Assembly: GCF_900172265.1 (NCBI RefSeq)
Contig: NZ_FWFK01000003.1
Span: 372,001 to 436,000 of the forward strand
Source: Roseivivax jejudonensis
GTDB taxonomy: Bacteria > Pseudomonadota > Alphaproteobacteria > Rhodobacterales > Rhodobacteraceae
Length of the DNA: 64,000 nucleotides
Reading direction: 5' to 3'
Each line of letters begins with the position of its first letter. Position 1 is the first letter of the stretch. Position numbers and translations under genes: made by a program. Below the pieces are notes generated by a model, which was given only the letters and a program-made list of their open reading frames with translations, did not search any database and had not been told where the DNA came from. Shown here in pieces: positions 26,688 to 36,081 of this stretch.

Positions 26688-28755
26688 GATCCGACCAGCC
26701 CCGGTCCGGCTCGAAGCGCTTGCCCTGGCGCGCGGCGAGGCTCGCGAGGCGGTCGCCGATCTCGCCGGGACCGCGCGTTTTGGAATAGTGCATCGGGCCC
26801 CCGCGGAACGGCGCGAAGCCCGTCGCAAAAATCATCGCGCCGTCGATCTGGTCGTCGTCCCGCGCGACGCCGGCGCGCAGACATTCGACGCACGCGTCGA
26901 GCATCGGCAGGATCAGACGGTCGATGAGCTCCGGGTCGGCGTCGCCATCGCCGATGTCGGGGGCGCCATCGCTCCAGTCGTAGAAGCCCTTTCCGGCCTT
27001 CTTGCCGGTGTTGCCGCTGTCGACCTTCTGGCGCAACCAGCCCGGAACCTCGGCCATCGGCGCGTCGAGGTCGGCGGCGAGGCTGTCGGCGACATGCAGG
27101 CAGATATCCAACCCGACCTGATCGGCGAGTGTCACCGGACCCATGGGCATCCCGAAGCGCAGCGCGGCGCGGTCGATGTCCTCCTTCGACACGCCCTCGT
27201 CCATGAGCGTCATCGCTTCCATGAGATACGGGGTCAGGGCGCGGTTCACGAGAAAGCCCGGCGCGTCCGCCACGGACGCCGGGAGGCGCCCGATCTCACC
27301 GCAGAACGCCGCGAGCCGGTCGCTGACGTCCTGCGCCGTGTCGGGATGCGACACGACCTCCACCAGCTGCATCTTCGGCACGGGATTGAAGAAGTGCAGC
27401 CCCGCGAAGCGACCGGCGTCGGGGGCGACCTTCGCCAGTGCAGCCAGACGCAGGCTGGAGGTATTGGTGGAGAGGATCGCTCCCTCCTTCATCCGGTCGG
27501 CGAGGTCGGAATAGATCTTCTCTTTCACTCCGGGGTCTTCCGGGCCCGCCTCGATCACCAGGTCGGCCCGCGCGATCCCGTATCCGCTCGGGTCCGGCAT
27601 CAGCCGGTCGATCGCATCGCGCGTCTCGGCCGACGTCAGGTGCGCGCCCTTGCATGTCTTGTGTGCCCGCCGCAGCGCCGCGCCCAGTTGCGCGGTGTCG
27701 ACGTCACCAAGCGTCACGGTCTTGCCCTTGATCGCCGTCCAGGCCGCGATGTCGGCGCCCATCTCTCCGGCCCCGATCACATGGACCCGAGTGATCCCGC
27801 TCTCGCCCTGCGCGGCCTCTCGCAACGACTGGCGCAGGAAGAAGACGCGAACCAGGTTTCGGGCGGTGTCGGTCTCCAGCAGCTTCGCGAAGCTCTCGAT
27901 CTCCGCGGTCTGCATGGCCTCGGGATTCCCACCATGCTCTTCCCACAGGTCGATCAGCGCGTACGGCGCGGGATAATGATCCGGCGCGGCGCTCTTGGCG
28001 GTTTCTCCACGCATCTTTCGCGCGGCGATCTGGCGCGCCGGCTTGAGCGCGAGAGCACGCGCCTTCACGCCGGTATCGCGGTCCGGCGCGTCGCCGGACG
28101 CGAAGGCGCGCACGGCCGCGGCCACGTGGCGCTCCTCGGTGACGGTATCGGCAATCCCGAGTTTCCGGGCTTTGCGCGTGTGGGCGGTCTTCCCGGTGAG
28201 CATGAGCGTCATCGCCTCGAGCGGGTCGATGAGTGCGGGCAAGCGGAACGTGCCCCCGAGCCCGGGATGGAGGCCCAATTGCACTTCGGGAAAGCCGAAC
28301 GAGCCGCCGTCGATCAGGATGCGTCGATCACATGCGAGCGCCAGTTCGAACCCCGCGCCGAGCGCCGCACCGTGCACTACAGCGATGGTCGGGCATTCAA
28401 GACGCGCGATCCGGTCGAGAATCCCGTGACCTTGGCGAAGGAGATCCGCAGCGCCGCTCTCGGCCATGTCCGCAAAGCCAGAGATATCCGCGCCCGCCGC
28501 AAAGCCCGACAATTTGGCCGAGCGGATGACGACCGCCTTCGGCCGTTCACGCTCCAGCCGTTCGACATGATCAACAAGCTCGCGAATGACCGCCTCCGAC
28601 ACGGTGTTCGTACTGCTGCCGGCGACGTCGAGCGTGAGCCACGCGATCCGGTCGCCATCGGTCGCCGCGCGCCAGTTCTGCGCCGGCGCGATGTCCTCGG
28701 TCGGGCCGAGTTCGAGCTTGGTCTTGCCGAGATGCGTCAGAACCGGTCCGGTCAT
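26680..28755 (-). CDS. fadJ: Enoyl-CoA hydratase / 3-hydroxyacyl-CoA dehydrogenase (FadJ/FadB type)
   Basis: A 691-residue bifunctional beta-oxidation enzyme. The N-terminal crotonase domain shows FAAGADISGFADM and the oxyanion-hole stretch VVHGAALGAGFELALACD, then FPEVQLGLHPGLGGT. The dehydrogenase part starts with the NAD-binding VHVIGAGEMGADIAAW (about residue 300), continues through LHFFNPVPKMQLVEV with the catalytic His, and ends with two C-terminal helical domains (FLVNRALTPYLMEAMTLMDE). The start at 28755 overlaps the thiolase stop as ATGA. Together with the thiolase encoded upstream it should form the soluble trifunctional complex converting enoyl-CoA to acetyl-CoA. Confidence 0.92.
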   Translation of the reverse strand: MTGPVLTHLGKTKLELGPTEDIAPAQNWRAATDGDRIAWLTLDVAGSSTNTVSEAVIRELVDHVERLERERPKAVVIRSAKLSGFAAGADISGFADMAESGAADLLRQGHGILDRIARLECPTIAVVHGAALGAGFELALACDRRILIDGGSFGFPEVQLGLHPGLGGTFRLPALIDPLEAMTLMLTGKTAHTRKARKLGIADTVTEERHVAAAVRAFASGDAPDRDTGVKARALALKPARQIAARKMRGETAKSAAPDHYPAPYALIDLWEEHGGNPEAMQTAEIESFAKLLETDTARNLVRVFFLRQSLREAAQGESGITRVHVIGAGEMGADIAAWTAIKGKTVTLGDVDTAQLGAALRRAHKTCKGAHLTSAETRDAIDRLMPDPSGYGIARADLVIEAGPEDPGVKEKIYSDLADRMKEGAILSTNTSSLRLAALAKVAPDAGRFAGLHFFNPVPKMQLVEVVSHPDTAQDVSDRLAAFCGEIGRLPASVADAPGFLVNRALTPYLMEAMTLMDEGVSKEDIDRAALRFGMPMGPVTLADQVGLDICLHVADSLAADLDAPMAEVPGWLRQKVDSGNTGKKAGKGFYDWSDGAPDIGDGDADPELIDRLILPMLDACVECLRAGVARDDDQIDGAMIFATGFAPFRGGPMHYSKTRGPGEIGDRLASLAARQGKRFEPDRGWSDLE

Positions 28756-30038
28756 GCGGCCTCCAGCAGCATTGCTCCGCCCTGCCCGCCGCCGATGCAT
28801 TCGGTCGCAATGCCGCGGCGGGCGCCTTGGCGTTTCATCGCGTTCGCCAGGTGCAGCACGATGCGATTGCCGCTCGTGCCCACCGGGTGACCGAGCGAGA
28901 TCGCCCCGCCATCGACGTTCAGGCGGTCGCGATCGATCTGTCCGAACGCGGCGTCGAGGCCCAGCACGTCGCGGCAGAAGCTTTCGTCGTCCCACGCGGC
29001 CAGGCAAGACAAGACCTGTGCGGCGAACGCCTCGTTGATTTCCCAAAGATCGATGTCCGCGCCGCCCAGACCGTTGCGCTTCGCGATCGGCGTTGCCGAT
29101 AGGACCGGCCCGAGGCCCATAATCGACGGATCGAGCGCGGCCCAATCGCTGTCGGCGATCCGGGCAAGCGGCGTCAGACCGTGCTCCTCGACCGCGGCCT
29201 CGGAGGCGAGCAGCGTCCACGAGGCGCCGTCCGTGATTTGCGACGCGTTGCCGGCCGTTACCTTGCCATACGGTTTCTCGAACACGGGTTTCAGCTTTGC
29301 CAGCGCGTCCATGTCGCTGTCCGGACGTACCCCGTCATCGCTGTCGTGCACGCCGCCATCGCTGTCGAAGGCCGGTTCGACCTCGCCTGCGAGCCACCCC
29401 TCGGTTTGCGCGCGGGCCAGACGGTGATGGCTTTCAACCGCGTAGGCGTCCGCGTCCTCTCGCGAGATTCCGAAACGATGGGCCAGCACTTCGGCGGTCT
29501 GGCCCATGTTGAGTTCGGTAATCGGGTCGGTCAGCCCCCGCTCGAGGCCGATGACCGGCTTGAGGAACCCTGGGCGCAGGTCCTTCATGTGCTTGGCCAT
29601 GTCGACGGCACCCTTGGCTTGCGCCAGGCCGGCGTACCATTCGACGGCCTCGTCACGGAGAACCAGCGGCGAATGGCTGAGCGCCTCCGTCCCGCCGGCA
29701 AGGATCATGTCGTGGGATCCGTCGCGAATGTAGCGGTACGCCGTGTCGATCGACTGCATCCCCGATCCGCAATTGATCTGCATGGTGAAGGCGACGGTCT
29801 GCGTCGGCAGTCCGAGTCGCAGTGCCGCGACCCGCGCCGGGTTCATCTCGTCCGCGATGACGTTCACGCAGCCGAGGATCATGAGATCGATCGCTGTCTC
29901 CGGCAAGGGGTGCCGCGCGAGAAGCGGACGCCCGCACTGGACCGCGAGATCGACCGGCGTGAACGGGCCGGGCTTGCCCCGCGCCTTGAGGAACGGCGTG
30001 CGGGCGCCGTCGACGAGGTAGACGGGTCGTCCTGTCAT
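28752..30038 (-). CDS. fadI: Acetyl-CoA C-acyltransferase (3-ketoacyl-CoA thiolase, FadI-like)
   Basis: A 428-residue thiolase that cleaves 3-ketoacyl-CoA to acetyl-CoA and a shortened acyl-CoA. The nucleophilic Cys sits in QINCGSGMQS near residue 90, the general-base His in GGAISLGHPVGTSGNRIV, and the second Cys in ATECIGGGQGGAML at the C-terminus. The length matches the FadI (long-chain) subgroup more than PhbA-type biosynthetic thiolases. It starts with ATG 30038, overlapping the acyl-CoA dehydrogenase stop, and its own stop overlaps the fadJ start, so the three genes are coupled in order fadE, fadI, fadJ. Confidence 0.92.
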   Translation of the reverse strand: MTGRPVYLVDGARTPFLKARGKPGPFTPVDLAVQCGRPLLARHPLPETAIDLMILGCVNVIADEMNPARVAALRLGLPTQTVAFTMQINCGSGMQSIDTAYRYIRDGSHDMILAGGTEALSHSPLVLRDEAVEWYAGLAQAKGAVDMAKHMKDLRPGFLKPVIGLERGLTDPITELNMGQTAEVLAHRFGISREDADAYAVESHHRLARAQTEGWLAGEVEPAFDSDGGVHDSDDGVRPDSDMDALAKLKPVFEKPYGKVTAGNASQITDGASWTLLASEAAVEEHGLTPLARIADSDWAALDPSIMGLGPVLSATPIAKRNGLGGADIDLWEINEAFAAQVLSCLAAWDDESFCRDVLGLDAAFGQIDRDRLNVDGGAISLGHPVGTSGNRIVLHLANAMKRQGARRGIATECIGGGQGGAMLLEAA

Positions 30039-32284
30039 TCCGCGGCCTCCGGTGCCCTGCGCGCCGGCAGATCGTAGTCGGGGAAGTAGCCGGCGAGCGT
30101 TTCCGGCGCGAAATCATCGACCGCGACGACGCGGTCCACCGCCGCCTGCATCGCGTCGAGTTCCGTCTTCTCCTCGGACGAGATGATGCCGGCTTCGAGC
30201 CCCCTCTCGGCGGTCATGTCCGCCTCGCGCAACCGCTTGCGGATCGGCTCGGCGGCGATGACCCGTTGGAACGCATCGTCAAGCTGACGGACGCCGTCCC
30301 GATCGCAGCCGCCGAACAGGCGGCCGACGATCCTGTCGCGCGTGTCCGAGGGCGCCATCAGGTACTCCGCGCAGGCGCGGGTCAGGTGATCGTCGGGACC
30401 GCGCGACGTGCCGCCGGGCCGCGTCACCACGCGAAGCAGCGTCGCCGCCCAGCGGACCGGGAAGTTGGCGAGGACCTCGTCCATGCTCCGGCGGATGCGC
30501 GCCAGCGCGCTGTGCGCGGCATGTTCGAGCAGCGGCAGGTCCGACTTCGGCCGCCCGTCATCGTCGAAACGTTTCAGCGCCGCCGTCAGGATGTAGAGAT
30601 CCGACAGAACGTCGCCCATGCGGGCCGAGATCATTTCCTTGCGCTTGAGGTCCCCGCCCAGCGTGAGGAACGCCATGTCGGCGGTCAATGCATAGGCCGC
30701 CGACCAGCGCGACACCTGCCGGTAAATCCATGTCGCCCCACCGGCGAACGGCGCCGGCGCCACCCGGCCGCCGGTCCAGGCCCGCCCGAGCGCCCGGAAA
30801 AACGTCTTGGTCGAGTGACTCACGTGCCGCCAGAAGTGCGTATCGAACGCCTCGAGCGATTTGGCGTCGTCTTCCTCTTCCAGCGCCTGCATCTCGTCCA
30901 GCAGGTGGGGATGCGCGCGGATGGATCCCTGCCCGAAGACGATCAGATTGCGTGTGACGATGTTCGCCCCCTCCACGGTGATGCCGATCGGGACGGCCTT
31001 GTAGAGCGGCGCGAGGTAGTTCGACGGCCCGTCGATGACGGCCTTGCCGGAATGGATGTCCATCGCATGGTTCAGCGCCTCGCGCATCCGCGTGGTGCCG
31101 TGCAGCTTCATGATCGCGGAAATCACCGCGAGCGACCGGCCCTCGTCGAGACCGGCGCAGGTCAGACGGCGCGCAGCGTCGAGTTCGTAGGACCCGGCGG
31201 CAAGCCGGCCGAGTGGCGCCTGGATGCCTTCGAACCTGCCGATCGGCAGGCCGAATTGCTCGCGCACCCGCGCATACGCGCCCGAGGTGTGGGCGGAAAG
31301 TGCGACGGCCGCTGCCGACAGCGACGGCAGCGAGATCCCCCGCCCGGCGGCCAGCGCGCTCATCAGCATCATCCAGCCGCGGCCGGCGAACGTGTCGCCG
31401 CCGATGATGTGGTCGAGCGGCACGAAGACGTCGTGGCCTTCGGTCGGACCGTTCTGGAACATCGTCGATGCGGGGATATGGCGGCGCCCTGTATCGACGC
31501 CTGGCAGGTCCGTCGGCACCAGCGCGCACGTGATCCCGATATCCTCTTCGTCGCCGAGAAGACCGTCGGGATCGCGCAGCTTGAACGCGAGGCCGAGCAC
31601 GGTGCAGACCGGCGACAGCGTGATGTACCGCTTGGCCCAGTTGAGGCGGATGCCGAGCACGTCCTCGCCGTTCCAGGTGCCGCGGCAGACCACACCGCTG
31701 TCGGTCATCGCCGACGCGTCGGAGCCGGCCTCCGCGCTCGTCAGGGCGAAGGCGGGCAACTGGCGACCGTCCGCAAGGCGCGGCAGCCAGTGCTGCTTTT
31801 GCTCGTCGGTTCCGAATTGCATGATGAGTTCGCCCGGCCCGAGCGAGTTCGGAACCATGACCGTGACCGCTGCCGCCACCGAGCGCGTCGAGATGTAGCG
31901 AACGACCTCGGAATGCGCGAACGCCGAAAAGCCGAGCCCGCCGTGATCTTTCGGGATGATCATCCCGAAAAAGCCCTTTTCGCGCAGGAACTGCCAGACC
32001 TCAGGCGGGAGGTCGGCGCGCTCGTGATTGATAGACCAATCGTCGATCATCTCGCAGAGCTGCGTGCACGGGCCTTCGAGGAACGCCTGCTCCTCGGCGG
32101 TCAGCGTCGGCGTCTCGACGGCCGACAGCTTCGACCAGTCGGGATTCCCGGAGAAAAGCTCGGCATCCCACCAGACCTCGCCGGCCGACAGTGCTTCCGC
32201 CTCGGTCTTCGACAGTCGCGGCAGCGCGCCCCGCGCCCAACGGTGGATCGGCTTGGTGATGTAATCCTGACGAAAACGGCTCAT
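30035..32284 (-). CDS. fadE: Acyl-CoA dehydrogenase (FadE type)
   Basis: A 749-residue flavoenzyme of the FadE class, larger than ordinary acyl-CoA dehydrogenases (about 380-600 aa) because of a C-terminal helical extension (DUF1974-like, from about residue 460). The N-terminal and middle domains show GFFGMIIPKDHGGLGFSAFA, PAFALTSAEAGSDASAM (flavin/substrate contact) and the helical C-terminal domain around EQFGLPIGRFEGIQAPL. It catalyses the first step of beta-oxidation. I chose ATG 32284; the frame upstream to 32455 is not homologous in style and the RBS is weak. It is the first gene of the operon and must be transcribed from the 500-base divergent region next to putP. Confidence 0.9.
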   Translation of the reverse strand: MSRFRQDYITKPIHRWARGALPRLSKTEAEALSAGEVWWDAELFSGNPDWSKLSAVETPTLTAEEQAFLEGPCTQLCEMIDDWSINHERADLPPEVWQFLREKGFFGMIIPKDHGGLGFSAFAHSEVVRYISTRSVAAAVTVMVPNSLGPGELIMQFGTDEQKQHWLPRLADGRQLPAFALTSAEAGSDASAMTDSGVVCRGTWNGEDVLGIRLNWAKRYITLSPVCTVLGLAFKLRDPDGLLGDEEDIGITCALVPTDLPGVDTGRRHIPASTMFQNGPTEGHDVFVPLDHIIGGDTFAGRGWMMLMSALAAGRGISLPSLSAAAVALSAHTSGAYARVREQFGLPIGRFEGIQAPLGRLAAGSYELDAARRLTCAGLDEGRSLAVISAIMKLHGTTRMREALNHAMDIHSGKAVIDGPSNYLAPLYKAVPIGITVEGANIVTRNLIVFGQGSIRAHPHLLDEMQALEEEDDAKSLEAFDTHFWRHVSHSTKTFFRALGRAWTGGRVAPAPFAGGATWIYRQVSRWSAAYALTADMAFLTLGGDLKRKEMISARMGDVLSDLYILTAALKRFDDDGRPKSDLPLLEHAAHSALARIRRSMDEVLANFPVRWAATLLRVVTRPGGTSRGPDDHLTRACAEYLMAPSDTRDRIVGRLFGGCDRDGVRQLDDAFQRVIAAEPIRKRLREADMTAERGLEAGIISSEEKTELDAMQAAVDRVVAVDDFAPETLAGYFPDYDLPARRAPEAAE

Positions 32285-32784
32285 GGCCCGGCCCCATGTT
32301 GAATGACCTTGTCTGAATAACGAGCGGCGCCGCCCTTCGGGTTCCTGCCGACCCGTTCGCTGCGACCGCAGGCGCGGCGGACGGCCCGACCGGAATCGGG
32401 ACTGCAGACGGGTGCGACGGCTGAAATTCCCCGTCTGCGCCGCCCGCACGCGCAATAAGATTATTTTTACTTATCAGGGTATTGTATGGATGTCCTAAGT
32501 TGTCGGGCGCTCGAACGGCGGCAGCAATGCGGCGGCGTTGAACTCTTCGGTCCCAACCCGCCGATGCTCGACCACCGCGGCGCGGCGGGTGCGATGCCTT
32601 GGCAAGCCATCAGTCGCACCCGGGGACCGATGCGACCGAACCAAAGCGCCTTGGATCACGCTCCGGGCGGGTGGAGCGCTCTTCACGCAAAACTTGATCG
32701 AATGTGAAAGTCAGTCATGGTCGGACGCACGTCAGGCCAGAAGAGCCATGTCGGTTTAAACACGAAACAGCTCGGAGGGCCTTG
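32285..32784. other. 500-base divergent intergenic region between fadE and putP
   Basis: Promoters for both operons should lie here. An A+T-rich island at about 32453-32485 stands out in GC-rich surroundings and includes the inverted repeat ataag (32455-32459) / cttat (32470-32474). This is a plausible regulator site or promoter core. Short reading frames of 60-75 codons occur on both strands between 32486 and 32707, but they have no ribosome binding site or recognisable family and I do not call them. GGAGG at 32773-32777 is the putP ribosome binding site. Confidence 0.4.
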
Positions 32785-34254
32785 ATGTCTTTAGGAGTTC
32801 TAATCAGCCTCGCGGCGTACTTCATTCTGATGCTCGGGATTGGCGTCTACGCCTACAAGAACGCGACGGGCAATTCGGAGGAGTACATCCTCGGCGGACG
32901 CAACCTTCCCCCGGCTGTCGCCGCGCTGTCGGCAGGCGCCTCCGACATGTCCGGCTGGCTGCTTCTCGGCCTTCCCGGGGCGCTCTACGCGTCCGGCCTC
33001 GTCGAAGCGTGGATCGGCATCGGCCTCTTCATCGGGGCGCTCGTCAACTGGATCGTGGTTGCGCCGCGTCTGCGCGAGCAGACGGAACGTTATGACAATT
33101 CGCTCACGATCCCGGCGTTCCTCGCCAACCGTTTTCCCTCTCAAGGAGGGACGCTGCGCATGGTTTCGGCGGTCATCATCGTGGTCTTCTTCGCAGTCTA
33201 TACCGCCTCCGGTCTCGTCGCGGGCGGCAAGCTCTTCCAGAGCGCGTTCGACGGCAGCTACCAGGTCGGCATCTGGCTGACCCTCGGCGTCGTGCTCGCC
33301 TACACGGTGGTGGGAGGCTTCCTCGCGGTGTCGCTGACCGACTTCTGCCAGGGCCTTATCATGATGCTCGCGCTCATCATCATGCCGGCCATCGTGCTCT
33401 ATGCCGGCGAAGGCGGCGGCTTCGGTCAGGCCCGCGAGACGTTGTCGGGCATCGAAGGATTCACCCTCGGCTGGTGGACCTCGGACATGACCTTCATCGG
33501 GTTCATCTCGCTCCTGGCATGGGGCCTCGGATATTTCGGCCAGCCGCACATCATCGTCCGGTTCATGGCCGTCAAAAGCGTCGCCGCGGTCTCGACCGCG
33601 CGTAACATCGGCATGGCGTGGATGGGCATCGCGCTGATCGGCGCGATCGGCGTCGGCATCTTCGGCCGCGCTTATGTCGAGCGGAACGGCGTGTCGATCG
33701 AGGACAGCGAGACGATCTTCATCTACCTGGCCGAGAACCTCTTTCCGGGGCTGGTCACCGGCTTCCTGCTAGCGGCGCTGCTCGCAGCGATCATGTCGAC
33801 GGTCTCGAGCCAGCTTCTGGTGTCGTCCTCGTCGCTCGCCGAGGATTTCTACAAGCTCGTGCTCAACAAGAACGCGTCGGAGACGACCCTGGTGACCGTC
33901 GGGCGCATCGCCGTCGTTGCGGTCGGGATTGTCGCCGCGCTGATTGCCGGCGACCCCGAAAGCCAGGTGCTGGGCCTCGTATCGAATGCCTGGGCGGGCT
34001 TCGGTGCGGCCTTCGGCCCGCTGATGATCCTGTCGCTGACCTGGCCGCGCATGAACGGCGCCGGCGCGGTGGCGGGCCTCGTCGTCGGTGCTGTGACCGT
34101 CGGGGTGTGGATCTTCACACCGCTGAAGGCTGCGACCGGGCTTTACGAGATGATCCCGGGCTTCGCGTTGTCCTGGCTCGCCATCTACGCAGTCAGCCTC
34201 GCGACAGCCGATCAGGGCGAGTTCCGCTCCGCCCAGGCGTCACCCGCCGAATGA
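32785..34254 (+). CDS. putP: Sodium/proline symporter (SSS family)
   Basis: A 489-residue inner-membrane transporter of the sodium:solute symporter family with about 12-13 hydrophobic helices. Characteristic parts are SEEYILGGRNLPPAVAALSA and GASDMSGWLLLGLPGALY at the N-terminus (Na+/proline site region of PutP), TDFCQGLIMMLALI, GWGLGYFGQPHIIVRFMA-like sequence near residue 245, and IMSTVSSQLLVSSSSLAEDF, which matches PutP closely. I chose ATG 32785 with GGAGG 7-8 bases upstream. It is a single gene followed by a terminator. No putA or putR is in the window, so proline as substrate rests on family resemblance. Confidence 0.9.
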   Translation: MSLGVLISLAAYFILMLGIGVYAYKNATGNSEEYILGGRNLPPAVAALSAGASDMSGWLLLGLPGALYASGLVEAWIGIGLFIGALVNWIVVAPRLREQTERYDNSLTIPAFLANRFPSQGGTLRMVSAVIIVVFFAVYTASGLVAGGKLFQSAFDGSYQVGIWLTLGVVLAYTVVGGFLAVSLTDFCQGLIMMLALIIMPAIVLYAGEGGGFGQARETLSGIEGFTLGWWTSDMTFIGFISLLAWGLGYFGQPHIIVRFMAVKSVAAVSTARNIGMAWMGIALIGAIGVGIFGRAYVERNGVSIEDSETIFIYLAENLFPGLVTGFLLAALLAAIMSTVSSQLLVSSSSLAEDFYKLVLNKNASETTLVTVGRIAVVAVGIVAALIAGDPESQVLGLVSNAWAGFGAAFGPLMILSLTWPRMNGAGAVAGLVVGAVTVGVWIFTPLKAATGLYEMIPGFALSWLAIYAVSLATADQGEFRSAQASPAE

Positions 34255-34267
34255 CACGATATGGCAG

Positions 34268-34287
34268 AGGCCGGTGCGCCGGCCTTT
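34268..34287 (+). terminator. Terminator after putP
   Basis: A 7-bp stem (aggccgg / ccggcct) with loop TGCG followed by TT lies 13 bases after the putP stop. The T-run is short, so termination may be partial. The rest of the gap to the rhaK stop holds no other clear feature. Confidence 0.6.
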
Positions 34288-34396
34288 GCCACGCTCAAGA
34301 GCGCGCCGCAGTGGCCATTCGGTCTTTGTGGCGGAAAGATCCGCACGCCCCGCGCGACGCCTGGCCTATCGAGGACCGGTCTTGGAGCGTCATTGG

Positions 34397-35767
34397 TCAG
34401 GCGCCCGTGTCGAGCGCACGCCTCCAGTCCGCTGCGTATGCGCGCAGGCTCGGGGAATCCGAGGCGTACACGGCTTCGCCGCTCGTCGCGCCGGCCCCTT
34501 CCGCGAACAGCAGCGCCGCGCCGATGCTGGTTCCGGTCGCCGAGGTCATCGAGACCACGCCCTCGGGCCGCAGCGCGGCCAGCATGTCGAGATAGTCGGG
34601 ATTCCGCGCGAAGGGCCCCTCGACGATCACGGGGCCAGCGGCGCCGGCAAGCTCGAGACAGATATCGGTCATCAGCGCGAGGTACCACGACAGCGCGAGC
34701 ATTTCTTCGCCCACCGTCCCTGGCGTGCCATGCCAGCCGCCGGCGCGGCCCGCGAACGGGCCGGAGCCGCGTTCGATCCCCGGCATCAGCATTGTCCCGC
34801 GACGCAGGACCGCACAGCGGTCGGCACCCGTTGGCGCGGCGGTGCGCCCGTTGCGGATGACCTCGTATTCCCGGCCTCCCATGAAGCGCGCCGAGGGCAC
34901 CGGCTCTCCCCGCGCGTCGACGTTCACGAGCGTATCGCGCACCGGGTCCAGGGCGACCGGCGCGCCGCCGACCGCCATCGCGATCACCCAAGTGCCCGTC
35001 GAGACGACGGAAAACGGCGGCGTGCGCGACAGGATGTGCGGATACAGCGAGGCGTTGCTGTCGTGGATGCCGGTGGCCACCGGGGTCTGCGCCGGCAAAC
35101 CGGTCTGCCGCACGACCTCAAGCGTGAGGGATCCCAGAATGTCGGTCGCGCGCTTCGGCGGGGCCAGGCGACTTGCCAGGCCGAGCGTGTCCACCAGCGC
35201 CGAGGGACGGCCGGCCCACGGCCTCCAGAGATCCGTGTGACATCCGAGCGAGGTGACGTCGGTCGCGAGCTGATCCGTCAGGCGGAAGCCCCAGTATTGC
35301 GGGTAGGTCACGACATGCGCGAGCCGCGCATCGAGACCGGGATCGGTTTTCAGCATCCAGTTCAGCTGCGCCCCGAGGTTGAGTCCTGCCGGGAGCCGTG
35401 GCGTCCCCGTTTCGGTGAAATCGGGACGCAGCGCATCGTACTCCGCCCTCAGGCTGTCCGGCCCGTCATGTTCGTAGTCGAGCATGGGCGCGGCCAAATC
35501 ACCGTTGGCGTCGAGCAGGACTGCCGAGGCGCCGTGCGTTGTCACCGAGATCGCATCGATACCGTGCGCCGCGTGCAACCGCCTCAGACCCGCGAGGAAG
35601 AACGCCCAGTGACCATCGAGATCGAAATGCGGCCAGGGCGGGCCCGGAAGAACCGTGTTCGGCTGCGTCTCGACTGCGATCTCGGAGAGCGTTTCGGCAT
35701 CGACGAGCGCGAGCTTCGCGTTCGTCTTGCCGACGTCGAGCACGGCGATGTGGCGCGGTGCGATCAT
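34397..35767 (-). CDS. rhaK: Rhamnulokinase-type FGGY carbohydrate kinase
   Basis: A 456-residue FGGY-family kinase, predicted to phosphorylate L-rhamnulose at O-1 in the cytoplasm. The ATP-binding phosphate-1 motif appears at the N-terminus as [15 protein letters not shown], the catalytic-domain hinge as [16 protein letters not shown] with the base Asp, and STGTWVIAM follows. The start ATG 35767 overlaps the rhaM stop as ATGA. It is the last gene of the rhaRSTPQMK operon. In Rhizobium leguminosarum the homologous RhaK is needed for activity of the rhamnose ABC transporter as well as for phosphorylation, which fits the shared operon. The substrate is inferred mainly from context. Confidence 0.88.
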   Translation of the reverse strand: MIAPRHIAVLDVGKTNAKLALVDAETLSEIAVETQPNTVLPGPPWPHFDLDGHWAFFLAGLRRLHAAHGIDAISVTTHGASAVLLDANGDLAAPMLDYEHDGPDSLRAEYDALRPDFTETGTPRLPAGLNLGAQLNWMLKTDPGLDARLAHVVTYPQYWGFRLTDQLATDVTSLGCHTDLWRPWAGRPSALVDTLGLASRLAPPKRATDILGSLTLEVVRQTGLPAQTPVATGIHDSNASLYPHILSRTPPFSVVSTGTWVIAMAVGGAPVALDPVRDTLVNVDARGEPVPSARFMGGREYEVIRNGRTAAPTGADRCAVLRRGTMLMPGIERGSGPFAGRAGGWHGTPGTVGEEMLALSWYLALMTDICLELAGAAGPVIVEGPFARNPDYLDMLAALRPEGVVSMTSATGTSIGAALLFAEGAGATSGEAVYASDSPSLRAYAADWRRALDTGA

Positions 35768-36081
35768 GCCAGGTGGAACATGCACGGCAGATCGACGGAT
35801 TTCGGCGATCCGTCGGCGTTCGTCTCCATGATGTCGGCCATGTGGGCCCACCATTTCTGCATTACCGGATGGCCCGGCAGGTCGTCCATCTCGTGGTCCG
35901 CGCGCCGCCAGAGCACGGCAAAGAGCGCGTTCGACTCGGCGTCGAGATGGATCGAGTAGTCCTGAACGCCGGCCCCGCGCAGCAGATCGACCAGTTCGGG
36001 CCAGATCGCATCGTGGCGGCGCCTGTATTCCTCGGCCATGCCCGGACGGAGCGACATGCGGAAAGCAATCTTCTCCATCAT
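35764..36081 (-). CDS. rhaM: L-rhamnose mutarotase
   Basis: A 105-residue dimeric ferredoxin-like-fold protein that interconverts the alpha and beta anomers of L-rhamnose. Family features are [20 protein letters not shown] with its catalytic His, [17 protein letters not shown] and the C-terminal [14 protein letters not shown]. Length equals the family norm (about 104). The start ATG 36081 overlaps the rhaQ stop as ATGA, and the stop overlaps the rhaK start in the same way. In Rhizobium the same gene is called rhaU. Confidence 0.95.
   Translation of the reverse strand: MMEKIAFRMSLRPGMAEEYRRRHDAIWPELVDLLRGAGVQDYSIHLDAESNALFAVLWRRADHEMDDLPGHPVMQKWWAHMADIMETNADGSPKSVDLPCMFHLA

Noticed and set aside
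26688-26828. A longer N-terminus for the acetyl-CoA hydrolase/transferase
   Set aside because: The upstream 47 codons lie inside the fadJ gene in another frame and look like arginine/serine-rich shadow translation.
32486-32707. Small coding frames in the fadE-putP gap
   Set aside because: No ribosome binding site, no recognisable family and overlapping frames on both strands of equal length.
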